Shown here one piece after another: positions 1 to 10,695 of a DNA stretch of 41,671 nt. The translations under genes were made by a program, and so were the position numbers. The notes below the pieces were generated by a model, which was not told the DNA's origin, did no database searches, and saw only the letters and a program-made list of their open reading frames with translations. The first letter of the stretch is position 1; each line of letters starts with the position of its first letter. This DNA comes from Bigelowiella natans CCMP2755 (Eukaryota > Cercozoa > Chlorarachniophyceae): NCBI GenBank assembly GCA_000320545.1, contig ADNK01000030.1, forward strand, positions 1-41,671. The letters are read 5' to 3'.

Positions 1-570
1 AAGTAATCCCTATAAATGAATGTTAGAATCTCATGGTTGAAAGTACTATTGTAGTCGAAATAGAACGAAAGTGGAAAAGGAACAAGAGGAAAATTGATTC
101 TTTCCGAACATATGAGTGACAACTTTTGACCAAAAAAATAAGTCCTTGAAATAGTCATCATGTTCTGCCTTTGTTGCCATGTCGCACACAGCGATTGATG
201 CCTATTTTTATCTTCATGCATCGAGCCGTGTAACGCACGTGCGTTTCCACGAAATTTCAACCTTTTTACAGGAGAAGCCAACATGAAAATCAACAGAACC
301 AATGAAAAAGGGTTAAAAAGGAACGAATAAATCATTGTCGTAGATTCGTAACCACGTTGTTCTCATGTTTTTCTACATTAACTTTGGATGACTTAATCTG
401 ACACTGGTGTGCATCAGACCTCCCTTCCCCAGACTCTAAATTCTTCTCAGAACTCTATATATCTCATTAACGCCAAGGAGGGTGAGAGGATAGTGTAACT
501 CCTCGATCACCTTTATATCTTTTTTCGAAGCAAAGAACAAGGATTGATATTGCATCCAAAATAAAAGAAT
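1..570. other. Left-edge non-coding segment, 5' flank of the DNAJB13-like gene
   Basis: I see no convincing exon here. The segment lies directly upstream of the DNAJB13-like start codon, so it should hold that gene's promoter and 5' leader. No clear core-promoter motif could be assigned. A 105-codon open frame on the minus strand near its right end runs over exon 1 of the downstream gene and has no recognisable content. Confidence 0.5.
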
Positions 571-1197
571 ATGGCAGCATCCGCTTACAACAAAGACTAT
601 TATGCACTGTTGCAACTCAAGAGGACTGCCTCCTTTGATGACATCAAGACCGCGTAAGCTCTTGAAAATTAATAAAAATGTGAAACACTGTATTGTTCCT
701 GCACAATAAACTTTAGAATGGATACCGCATATTCCAAAAATGTCCAAATTCAAGTCTCACCAAAAACATGTTAAAATGTAGATTCCGAAGGATGGCTTTG
801 ATGTATCATCCATCAAAAAGCCCAGGGACAAAAGCGGAATTTGATGAAGTAGCTGAAGCATACACTGTCCTCAGTGATGGTAGTTCATGTGTTAACTGGG
901 ATAAGAACAACTGTAACAAACTTAATTCTTTAGAAAAACTCCGGGCAATTTTCGATCAATTTGGCGAAGCAACTCTGAAGCAAGGTGCTATGGATGAAAA
1001 AGGCCAGAGGTTAGGGGGCTGGAAGTTCTCAAAGGTACTGAGTGATTCAATATCCAAATTTATTCTGGAAACTGTAAAATGTAAATTGATTAAACCAGAT
1101 TCTTATTTGTGTTAACATCGTCGTCCAGCTCTGCCCACACACCATGTCACTACCACACGCACATACATATCAAAATTTGAGCGCGTGTGCGCTATGC

Positions 1198-1240
<43 letters not shown>

Positions 1241-2616
1241 GGTTAGAGCACAAATAGATATCACTTTCCTATCACCATTCCGATCTCTTCTGTGTCTTTG
1301 GTGGCAAACATGAGAAACTCTTTCGATTGCTGTACAATTAGGACCCAAACGATATATTCAATGAATTTTTCGGTAGTTCAAATCCGGTAATGATTTTTAT
1401 TTTGAATCACACAACATCTAATCTAAACTCAAGTATCACTTTATTTAGTTCTCTGAGTACTACAAGAAGGGTCCTAAACTCGGTTTCGATGATGGATACA
1501 AAGCGCCAAAAGTTAGTAACGTTTTTTATTATAAATTTACAGCCTCCACTAATGTCCGATAGATTTTGAAGCAATTTTTGCTGCAAACTCGATTTTATTC
1601 AAATTTGAGTGACTGATTTTCAATGCCCGTCTATTATTCATTCACAGAAAGAAGCTCCAATTATTGTCAACCTGCATTGCTCACTCGAGGAACTTTACAA
1701 AGGATGTACAAAACGATGTACTGTTGCCCACAAAGTAAGACATTTTTTTTTGGGACCAACAATTTCTAACTTTTGGGATGTTCGGTAGGTTTTAACACAG
1801 GACAAAAAAGACGTGGTTATAAAAGAAATCGTAAAAACTCTGGAGGTGAGAAGATTATGGACCCTGCATGTAAATATGGATGTTTCAAATAACTCTGTTT
1901 CAGGTCGGAGCAGGATGGAAAGAAGGGACGAAAATCATATTTAGAAAGGAAGGAAACCAATTTCCAGGCAATGAAACAGGTCAGTACAGCAAAAGTGCTT
2001 GGAAATCTGAATATATTTAAGGGGAACTTCTTTTTGTTAGGAGACCTCGTGTTTGTGCTTAAGCAACTCCCTCACCCAGTGTTCGAGCGAAAGGGCAGCA
2101 ACCTTCGATTCTCAGGTAGATTAGCATATAAAAATTTCCAAGGTCAATCCAGCACTTCGTGCTGTCAAAAGTGGCGTACACGCTTTGATGACAATCTATT
2201 TTGACTGCTGCATCAGCCCCAATGTTTATATATTGATGGTTCTTTTACTTCAGCAAAAATTTCATTGGTTGAAGCTCTCACTGGTTGTATTGTAGATGTT
2301 GAAATGCTTGATGGAAAGGTCATTCTGTTTTCCCACGACTTTTTGTTATCAGAACAGATAAATTATATTTTGTTGTCAGACACATCCAGTGACAATCGAG
2401 CAAGTTGTTGGCCCAAATACAACCATCAAGATTCAAGGAATGGGAATGCCAAAGGCAAAACAACCCAAGAAGTTTGGAGATCTGCTCATTGGTATGCCAT
2501 GATATTGGTCCGATAAGACAGATGTCTTATTTTATATGTTTCAAGGTTTCGACGTCGCGTATCCAGAGGCTCTCACAGAAAAGCAAAAAAAAGTCATTCG
2601 AGAAACTCTGTGCTAA
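571..2616 (+). CDS. DNAJB13: DNAJB13-like J-domain protein (radial-spoke co-chaperone), 12 exons, 310 aa
   Basis: This is a type II Hsp40 of the DNAJB13/RSP16 kind; in known relatives it is a radial-spoke component of motile cilia. Exons: 571-653, 782-879, 934-1034, 1342-1386, 1449-1511, 1648-1734, 1789-1845, 1904-1979, 2041-2115, 2254-2318, 2380-2491, 2546-2616. They total 310 residues (human DNAJB13 has 316) and all phases agree. The J domain begins KDYYALLQLKR and continues FRRMALMYHPSKS, so the tripeptide is HPS where active J proteins have HPD. It is followed by YTVLSD and FDQFGEATLK, then a DPNDIFNEFFGSSNP segment matching the FHEFFGG region of the family. Two beta-rich C-terminal peptide-binding domains follow (CSLEELYKGC; VGAGWKEGTKI; GDLVFVLKQLPHPVF; IQGMGMP). 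There is no glycine-rich linker and no zinc-finger domain. Known DNAJB13 proteins also lack the HPD aspartate, which supports orthology over general Hsp40s. The intron at 880-933 is 54 bp and free of in-frame stops. Identity is strong; the individual splice sites are inference. Confidence 0.9.
1199..1239. repeat. (TG)n microsatellite in DNAJB13 intron 3
   Basis: This is an uninterrupted TG tract of about 41 bp inside the 307-bp intron at 1035-1341, the longest intron of an otherwise compact gene. Confidence 0.95.
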
Positions 2617-2822
2617 ATTGATCATGTGCTGCACTCAACAACCTATGTGCGTATGATGACAACTAGAAAATGCAATCATATCGGACCTTTGCATGCATCG
2701 ATGGCATTGCGTGCGAGTGTGTTGTTAATTGTGTACCATGTCGCCTACACACGCACCATGATCGCATTGTTCTTGATTTGGTCTCATCTCATGCCATGTA
2801 GCACATCGCGAGCCCTCCTAGC

Positions 2823-3278
2823 TGTGGTCAGTCTGCGACCACCAAATGCATGTAAGCGCGCATGCGCATGCACAAGTGCAAATGGTGTTGCATGTTGTGC
2901 TTTGTTACATCTTGCATTTTCTTGTAGACAGCTTGAACAGGTTCAGGCTAAGCCTACTGTAGTTCAGCTAGTCACATAGGGGCGTGCAACGTGAGTTGCA
3001 CGCCCAGAAATGTGGTTTTAGGAGGGGGCATGTACAGCTGGAAACAACCGAGAGTGTGGTCAGTCTGCGACCACCAAATGCATGCAAGCGCGCATGCGCA
3101 TGCATGAGTGCAAATGGTGTTGCATGTTGTGCTTTGTCACATCTTGCATTTTCTTGCAGACAGCTTGAACAGGTTCAGGCTAAGCCTACTGTGGTTTAGC
3201 TAGTCACACAGGGGCGTGCAACGTGAGTTGCACGCCCAGAAATGTGGTTTTAGGAGGGGGCATGCACAGCTGGAAACA
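2823..3278. repeat. 232-bp unit in two tandem copies, each with internal hairpins
   Basis: Copy 1 runs 2823-3054 and copy 2 runs 3055 to about 3278, with only scattered substitutions between them. Each copy carries two inverted repeats. One is GTGGTC/GACCAC near the start (copy 1: 2824-2829 and 2837-2842). The other is a perfect 10-bp stem GGGCGTGCAA/TTGCACGCCC with a 6-nt loop (2980-3005 and 3212-3237). Between them lie runs of GCGCATGCGCATGC. The unit keeps an open frame over much of its length, but the protein is not recognisable and I do not regard it as coding. It could be a satellite seed, a non-autonomous element remnant or a structured RNA. Confidence 0.85.
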
Positions 3279-3315
3279 TCCTTCTCGGTTGTTTCCCAAC
3301 CGTGGATGTTTCCAG
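3270..3315. repeat. Nested inverted repeat (possible cruciform or hairpin)
   Basis: CTGGAAACATCC at 3270-3281 is matched perfectly by GGATGTTTCCAG at 3304-3315. Inside this outer 12-bp stem is a second short stem, CGGTTG/CAACCG. It sits exactly where the second 232-bp copy breaks off. The first copy has a related but incomplete sequence at its right end. Confidence 0.8.
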
Positions 3316-4825
3316 GAGCACCCTCGGTGTTTTGCTTGCGACATGGAGTCGGCCTACGTGTCATGATGTTGCAGGGGAAAATGGCCTACATTTTCCCCAA
3401 TGTTTTAGGCAACTGCTGCTGCGTAGCATGTTGCTGCTGGGGACGCTGTGTGCCCAGCACATGATGTGCATTGGCGCGCAACGCGCTAGTTTGGCACACT
3501 CTAAAAGACCCGCAAGCAAGCGGCAAGCTTTCTGCTTTGGTGGCATGCTCATGCATGCTCATGTCATGTTGTCCATTCAACAGGGTTTTAGTTTTGTGGA
3601 TTCAAAGCATTGTGAAAGCACACATTGCACAGTTGTGTTGTTAGCGCTGCGCAATGCAACTACACTAGCTACTAGCCACACAGATGCCATGCTGCAGGTC
3701 GTCGGTGTGTCCATCGATCGCATCGGCGGCACAATCCAGCTCATCACGAAGCGTGTTGGCACTGCGTGGTGCGTGTCGTGGCTACGTACACATGCCACAA
3801 CTACGTACATAGCTACCACTGTGCCAATGTGCTTGGATTTCACATGCGATCGCAGAAACTAAACGCACGCGCATGCACAGTGATCACCTTTTGCTTTCGC
3901 ATGCTGTCTGGCAGCTGCTAGACTGCCCTTCCACACCCTAGCAATGATGATGTCATGCGATGCGGCGATTGGGGTGTTTTCTCATCACCGTTCTCCCCGA
4001 TATAATGGAACCCAGAGAAGGCTCTTGCTAGCTACTTGTGGAGAGAGTCTCCCAGATTTCCCATTCGCTTTTTTTCAAGGGGGTTCTGTTTGCAGTGCTG
4101 CTAGATCTCTCATAGAAAGCAGCAGGCGCACGCTTTTATAATGCTATATCGCGCCTGCTTCTTTGCTCGCCGCTCGCTCATGTCGCAAAATGCAGATTGT
4201 TTCTCTTTGTGAGTCCGTTTGAATATTGTGTGATGTGTGCACATGTCTATGCTAGATGTGCTAGTGTGCATGTACGTGCATGCGTGCATGCATGCATGTG
4301 TGTGTGTGTGTGTGTCACACATGCACAGCGGAAACAAACCGAAACAACACAAGCGCTGTAGCCGCAGCATTGCACACCTACATAAGCAGAATGACTATAA
4401 ATTGAAAAGGTCTCAACGCAACGTATCACATCCGTCTCGGCCTACATGCACAGAGCACCGTAAGAGTTGTAACAAACAGTAAGTATGTCCATGCTAGCAT
4501 GTCTGCTAGCAGATGTACACATTATACATAGAATTATAGCCATACACCTTTAATTAATTAATTACATCATCGTCCACATGTAGAAACAGAAACCATGTAT
4601 GCAGTAAGTAGCGCTGCACAATGCAGCTGTTGCAACACTTGTAATGTGTGCAATGCCTCTTATATCGACCATCTAAGATGTGAGCTCTAAATTATTCTTT
4701 AACATTATGCTCAACATATAAAAATAACAATTGTAAATATCCTTCATTTATTAATTGTCTAGATGCATTGGCTGCGATGCATAGGTTGATCTGCATTCAA
4801 GATCTCTGGCTTGGTATGGCTAATT

Positions 4826-5934
4826 CTATACATTACTGCGAGAACGCAGAGTTTCTATGTCATTTTTGTCAAACAAAGTTGCTTGCAGCACCTCGCTGAC
4901 AAGTTTCACATTATGTTCATCATGACGATCATCATCACCCTCATTATCTTCATCCTGGTCTTGGCCAACAGCTTCGGAGGATTTCAACATTGAATCAGAA
5001 GTTGCATCTTTCTCATTTCTCTTACCTTCAATATGAACTTTTTCTTTTTTCCTTTTCTTCTTAGTGTTTTTTCCCATTTCAGATCCAAAGAAATCTCCAT
5101 GATCCCACGTATGCTCTTTGCCACGATTGAATAAAACATGTTTGTGGAGTTCCTGCATTGAATATGTTGCTGAAAGGTCGAGTACAAGTATAGATGATGA
5201 TGTTGAAAGTATCTGCACCTTGAATGCGTTCGCGGCATAATATTGTGCCGAAGAAAGTTGATAACTGAGAACAGAGTGCATGTCCGGCAAGGAGAATATT
5301 GTGCCCTGTATTCGATGTCAAATATAAAATTTTTTGCCTTAAAAGCATCAGATTCTATTCTAATTTTTCTTGGCGGCGTTGGCGGCGTACGTACTCTCAT
5401 TGGTCCAGGAACATTTCCTACAACGTAGTATAGAGCCAAAAGTTTGTCGGTGAATCCAGTGGACGAGGAGGAGGAACCACCCGCTTTTCTCGTTCGTAAA
5501 AGCTTCCGAATTATGAAGAAACTATTATCCTTGCAAGCCTACATGATTTCAATCACCACTTCCGATTGAAACTTGCATGGGCGTATTTACAAGAGGAAAG
5601 GTTACCTTTTCGTCGATTTCGTAATATACTCCTTCCATATTTTTTATCATACTAGGATCTAAACGTTCCTGGTTCACTTTCCTACAAAGGGGGCATAAGA
5701 AGATTGTTAAAACTCTATGATAATGAGTTATAAGATCTGAATAATACTCGTTATTGCAAGTTCTATCATAGTAAATCTCGGAGCTCTTGAAATAGTCGAA
5801 AACCTGAATTGAAGGTAAGGTTACATACAAACAAGCAGCTCATGGTATCGTCGTACCGTAAGTTTGTTCAGAGGATAGAATTCAAGCCATTCGGGCCAAC
5901 TCCAGCTTTGCTGAAACTCCTCTGGCTTGGACAT
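4826..5934 (-). CDS. MED6: Mediator complex subunit 6, 7 exons, about 237 aa
   Basis: This is Mediator head-module subunit Med6, which in known systems bridges RNA polymerase II and activators in the nucleus. Exons read leftward: 5934-5857, 5803-5748, 5681-5606, 5538-5395, 5305-5219, 5152-5026, 4971-4826 (237 residues; human has about 246). The N-terminal Med6 fold is clear: an aromatic WPEWLEFYPLN stretch aligned to the WHD..W.P.LNP region, then VFDYFKSSEIYYDRTCNNE (the near-invariant YDRTCNNE), MEGVYYEI, SFFIIRK, and PDMHSVLSYQLSSAQYY. The C-terminal part has a basic KKKRKKEK patch followed by an acidic DEDNEGDDD tail. The donor of exon 4 was chosen as GTACGT, but a nearer GTAGGA would also keep phase. 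The segments 5153-5218 and 4972-5025 are multiples of three without stops, so one or both could be retained as coding. Start is the ATG at 5934. Confidence 0.88.
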
Positions 5935-6559
5935 GCTGCGAAGATTCTATTTTCTTCTCTTATTGAAGTGCAGCTGTAAGCTGCAGGCAGGAAGAGTGGA
6001 GGTGATGGGCAGGTGGTGATGATGGTGAGCACAGGGGAATTGATTATTAGCGTCGTTGATTTTGTTGTCATTGGCATGGCCTTTCGGTCCTACGACAACA
6101 TAAAAACACTGAAATAAAGATTATCGTTGATGTTGTTGTTATTGGCGTGGCTTTTTAGGTGTACGACATCCTAAAAACACTGAAAATAAAGAGAAATTGG
6201 ACAGGGTTGAACTCCAGAAGGGAATCATGGGCTCCGAAGCTCCCGATAAGCGGTGACACTGATCAAGCTAATCCACGTGCACCTCCATCCGGCTCGTCAT
6301 TGTGGATTTTACATATGTACTTGCATGGCTGAATATACCACGGTCGCAGCACCTTCCAAGAAGAAAAGCTCGCGAGGCGATGAGAACAGTAGTTGTGAGC
6401 TTCTACTGTTCGATCGGGTATCGCCGAATAACCACTCACCCTTTGCTCAGGCTCCTTCTGTCCGACTCTAAACGGTGTTGTTGTTTTTAGTTTCTGGGGA
6501 ATACTTGCAGCGCTTCTATTTATTCTCTTCCCCTTTGAAAGTAGGATCAATCTGAAATC
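5935..6559. promoter_or_regulatory. Putative bidirectional promoter between MED6 and the LRR gene
   Basis: The MED6 start (leftward) and the first LRR-gene exon (rightward) face away from each other across this 625-bp gap. It should therefore contain both promoters. It includes an imperfect tandem repeat at about 6054-6195. Short open frames on both strands (6253-6550) have no recognisable content. No specific motif is claimed. Confidence 0.45.
6054..6195. repeat. Imperfect tandem duplication, about 71-bp period
   Basis: Two copies begin CGTTGAT (6054 and 6125). They share TTGTTGT-ATTGGC-TGGC, TACGACA and TAAAAACACTGAAA in the same order, with several substitutions. The repeat lies in the divergent intergenic region upstream of MED6. 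Confidence 0.75.
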
Positions 6560-7025
6560 ATGTTTTCATGCTGTAAGCATCCTACGAAATGATCATCTCA
6601 TTCACTCAACCAGATTCTAGTCAAGGCTCACCTTGGAGAAGGCAACAACTATGTGGCAAACTACTTCCACTTAAGAGAAAGAGGTTTATTTTGGTACCTC
6701 ATTTAAATTTAGAAAATATATAATGAGACTATCTCTTGTCATTTGCTGGAAAGAGGGGAAAAGGACGTTGCTTCTCCTGAAGAATGCAAAGAAGGGCGTA
6801 GAGATTCGATTAGGCCAGGGGATGAGTACCTTGTAAACGATGGAAAAGTTGTAGTAACGCTTGCGGGACCAATAAGGTCATCACTCTTAATGATTTCCTA
6901 GCTAGTAACAGTGCACTGTTTCGTGCAGCAGCGATTGAAACATAAATCAATACTAACTGACCAGGCTTCCTTCAGACTGTACTGTGACACCTTACTCTGG
7001 AGATCGTAAGAACATTACATTCCTG

Positions 7026-7084
<59 letters not shown>

Positions 7085-7791
7085 GAGGTGTAGACACCAT
7101 GAATACATAATGGCGCATCGTCATCATCAGCCAAGACGAGGGAGATGCTGGAGAAGATTTCGAAGAAAGATTACAGTCCTTTTCCAAAACGAAAAGAGGT
7201 GCTCATTCATATGTACTATAATATCATTCTTCGGCTTCAGTCTCACTTTAGAGACTAAAGACAACTCCAAATGCATCCCACATTAGTTTTCGTGCCACTA
7301 ATCATCATAGGTTTTGAAGGAGGTTCTCGAGATATTGGACAAAGTCAGATGGTGCAGTGTTGATTGTGTCGCTAGCTGTGTATTGTCCTCCTTTTAAATC
7401 GAATTAAGTATGATGTTCTCTACAGTTGCTACAATAATGAATGGAATAATCGTAGAATACAAGTTCAAGCAATGGTGTTATGGACAAAATCGGGTACTAT
7501 AGCTCCAGGATTGCACCTCAAACTACATTCCTCTCTCTCTCTTTCTCACTCACCTCTCTTTCTTTCTTTCTTTCTTTCTTTCTTTGTTTCTTTCTCTCGC
7601 TCTCTATAGTTCGATGTTCAAGCCACCGGAGAAGGATGCAAGTGCCCTCGGCGATTCGAAATTGCCTGATGATCTTCTTGACGATATGTGAGTAGTATGA
7701 GAATAACAATGAAAGTAGGATGATAGTAGCTGTTTTTTTCCCCTTTTTCATCACCATATCCTGTCGAAGCAGCACTGTTCTCACTAAAGAG

Positions 7792-7844
<53 letters not shown>

Positions 7845-8251
7845 CGATGTTATCATTATCATGTCGTTCTTAGAAAACAAAAACGCAGCAGCAGCAGCAG
7901 TAAGTAAGGATATTCTTGATATATCTATAGTAGGGTTGTAGGCATGATTCGTCTGCGTGGCATTGTTCATCATCGGATTTCTTTGTTTGAATCAGGCTAC
8001 GAAGCTCCTCCTCAGACGACAGATTCATCCAGATGCTCGATGACCTTGGAAATGAAGAGGACGAGCAATATAGTGTGGGACCTCGAGAAGCAAGGGTTAC
8101 CGAGATGCTGAGACCTACAGGAAAAGCAGTCATTCCAGTTAATGTTTCAAGAATGGACGAGTAGGAATCTTCTTTTTCTTCTTCTTCTTCTTCTTCTTCT
8201 TCTCCGATCTGTGCAATTTGTATGACATCGTTCTTTGGTAGTATGTTGTTG

Positions 8252-8284
<33 letters not shown>

Positions 8285-8831
8285 GGATATTGTTATATTA
8301 GGTGGATGGACCATACAGACTTCTCAGCAGGACTTTTTCACGTAGTCATACAACAACAAGACTAACAGCAGCAGCAACAGCAATTTAACATGATGATGAT
8401 GATGATGATACAATACTACATGAAGATCCTCGCTGATGCAAAGAGAAGCTTATGGTTTGTTGTTGTTGTTGTTGTTGTTATTGTTGTTGTTGTTTTCCGT
8501 GATAATCCGTAGGAGAGCAATGGGTCATGGAATATGGATAAAATGATGACTTGGAATGGGACATCGTTAGAGGGAATAGCACAAGAAATTCTATGTACGT
8601 TCTTAATATATCATCTCTTGTTTACTCGTTTCTCCTTCTTCTGCACTTTCTTCTTTCCTATTGAGGATGATGGTTGTTGGGATTATTGCTAAGGTGAGGA
8701 GGATTTGGATAGAGTCATAGCCCGACGAAAAAAAGAATTTGAAGATGCCAGATTTGAGGTAGTAGTAGTAGTAGTAGTAGTAGTGGTCCAATGACCAACT
8801 CCTAGATAACATGTCTACACCACACACATAA

Positions 8832-8912
<81 letters not shown>

Positions 8913-10367
8913 TGTCTTAGCTATCTTTCTTGTGCCCTCGATAACAACAAGGAAGTTGAAGACTGCACGATGATGATAATAACGACAAATCAATCCATCG
9001 ATATAAATATGCAGCTAGGCGTGTATGATGCCACCTATCTGAATAACAACATTAGGATAGGACGGACTGGGGATATGTCAATGTGGAAAATGGCGTCACA
9101 AAAGGGAGAATCAAGGTGATGATAATGGTGGTTGCACACCGATGATGATGATGACGACGATGATGACGATGATGATGGTTGCACAACTACATTAGACACA
9201 CACTAACAACGCGCTACCACTCAAGCACATGCTTGTGTGTAAAATTATAAATGTGTGTGAGTGCATCCACTCGAATGTTGTTTGCGTATGTTCTTTGTGT
9301 GTGTGTGTGTGTGTGTCCGTGTTTAGACAATTACCAATGTTGATGATAAAGAGCGAATAAGAAGACGATCAATTGACGTCAATACTCTTTCGACTATGCT
9401 GTGGTCTGATATACTGTAAAGTGATGCTGGTGGACGCATATTATTACAATTTTATCATCATCATCTTCTTCTCCTCAGGAGGCGGCTGAGGTTGTCAATT
9501 TGTCCGGTTTAAATATCACGACTCTGAAAAAAGAAATGTTTCAAAACCTACGAAATCTGAAAGTACTTCAGTTGAGGGGCAATAAGATCAAACATCTGCC
9601 AGAGGTAGTACCAGTCGGTTAAGTAGTAGTGGTAGTAGTAGCAGTGTTTCCAATGTTGTTCTTGAATCATCATCTTGGCGCAAACAAACAAACGTTGATC
9701 TCTTTTCTCACTTACTGACATTCCTTTCTTTTCGTGTTCCCTCCATGCCACTGACTATAGGGCATCTTTGCATCCATGACGGGACTGCAGTATGTGGATT
9801 TATCCGATAACCTGCTAAGTGACATTCCAAGCGCTTTCGAAGAAAAAAGTTTGTCATCGAATTTATTTCATCTTAACCTCAATAAGAACAACATCTCAGT
9901 GCTCAATCTTGGACGCTTAAGAAATCTGAAGAACGTAAGTCAGCCATTGACAATAATAACGATACGGATTAAAAGGCTAGCAGCTACTGCTCTCTGCGTA
10001 GTTAGTTGTTCTTCATATCTGGTAACAATAGCAGCACATCTTCTTCTACTCATCATGTTCATCCAATGTTTATGATATTGACAGCTAACCGAACTTTCTC
10101 TTGACAACAACGAAATCCTACGGCTCCCTCCTTTAGTTTCAAGCTCAATGCCCAGGTAATAATAGTAGCAGTAGTAACTAGTTGTATGAGTAGGAGTGGT
10201 AGTAAGTACCTCTACGGTGAGAAGAAATCTAATCTCTCCGACAATAAGAGAGAAAGCCGCTGATGTATTCTCCCACTCGAATGGATATCTTGCAAATTGA
10301 TTGATATGATATCGTCAAAATAGTAGTAAGTGCGATCCCATGCTGCCATCTTTGCAAATAATGGTAT

Positions 10368-10402
<35 letters not shown>

Positions 10403-10664
10403 ACATGTGTACTAATATGACCAAGGTTGGAGAGCTTCAGCTTGAAAGGAAACCAAATTCGTTTTCTTCCATCGGTATTAGTGATATTCGTCTCTCCATG
10501 CATCGCAGTATACCGTATCTGCTTCAAGCGGCTATCTAATATTACTTTAGTACCTAAACCCTAAATATTTCCTCGTAGAACTTTCTCCATGGACTGCGCC
10601 GTCTGGTTTCGATCAATCTATCAGAAAACAAGATTGGCAAGGTGGGAGGGAAGAAGGAGAGAAG

Positions 10665-10695
<31 letters not shown>

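Larger units (their letters stand above)
2617..4825. other. 2.2-kb intergenic segment between two convergent genes
   Basis: This stretch lies between the 3' ends of the DNAJB13-like gene (+) and MED6 (-). It contains the 232-bp tandem duplication and a nested inverted repeat, both annotated separately. It is also unusually rich in TGCATGC, GCGCATGC and CTAG palindromes, plus a TGCATG/TG tract at 4270-4320. The longest open frame (3302-3862, 186 codons, +) has no recognisable domain and no splice partner. I see no supported gene. The right part (about 4490-4800) is AT-rich and may hold the MED6 3' end. Confidence 0.55.

Noticed and set aside
1199-1239. TG tract considered as telomere-like or Z-DNA-forming signal
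   Set aside because: It is an ordinary intronic dinucleotide repeat, and similar tracts occur in many introns here.
2626-3199. Two similar open frames across the 232-bp duplication
   Set aside because: They are open because the duplicated unit lacks stops in that frame. The protein is cysteine-rich without a recognisable fold, and no splice context supports it.
2823-3278. Possible CRISPR array
   Set aside because: There are only two directly adjacent 232-bp units with no spacers, in a eukaryotic sequence.
3302-3862. 186-codon open frame, the longest in the intergenic gap
   Set aside because: No domain or homology is recognisable, composition matches the palindrome-rich flank, and there is no exon-intron structure like that of the real genes. 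It is kept only as a note.
8311-8352. Extra LRR-gene exon (GTGGATGGACCATAC...)
   Set aside because: It has an acceptor and an open frame, but its end phase cannot join the next exon. Direct joining of 8161 to 8513 keeps phase.
6972-8993. Open frames rich in IYIYIY, VCVCVC or SLSLSL in the LRR-gene introns
   Set aside because: They are translations of AT, TG and GA microsatellites within introns and have no other content.
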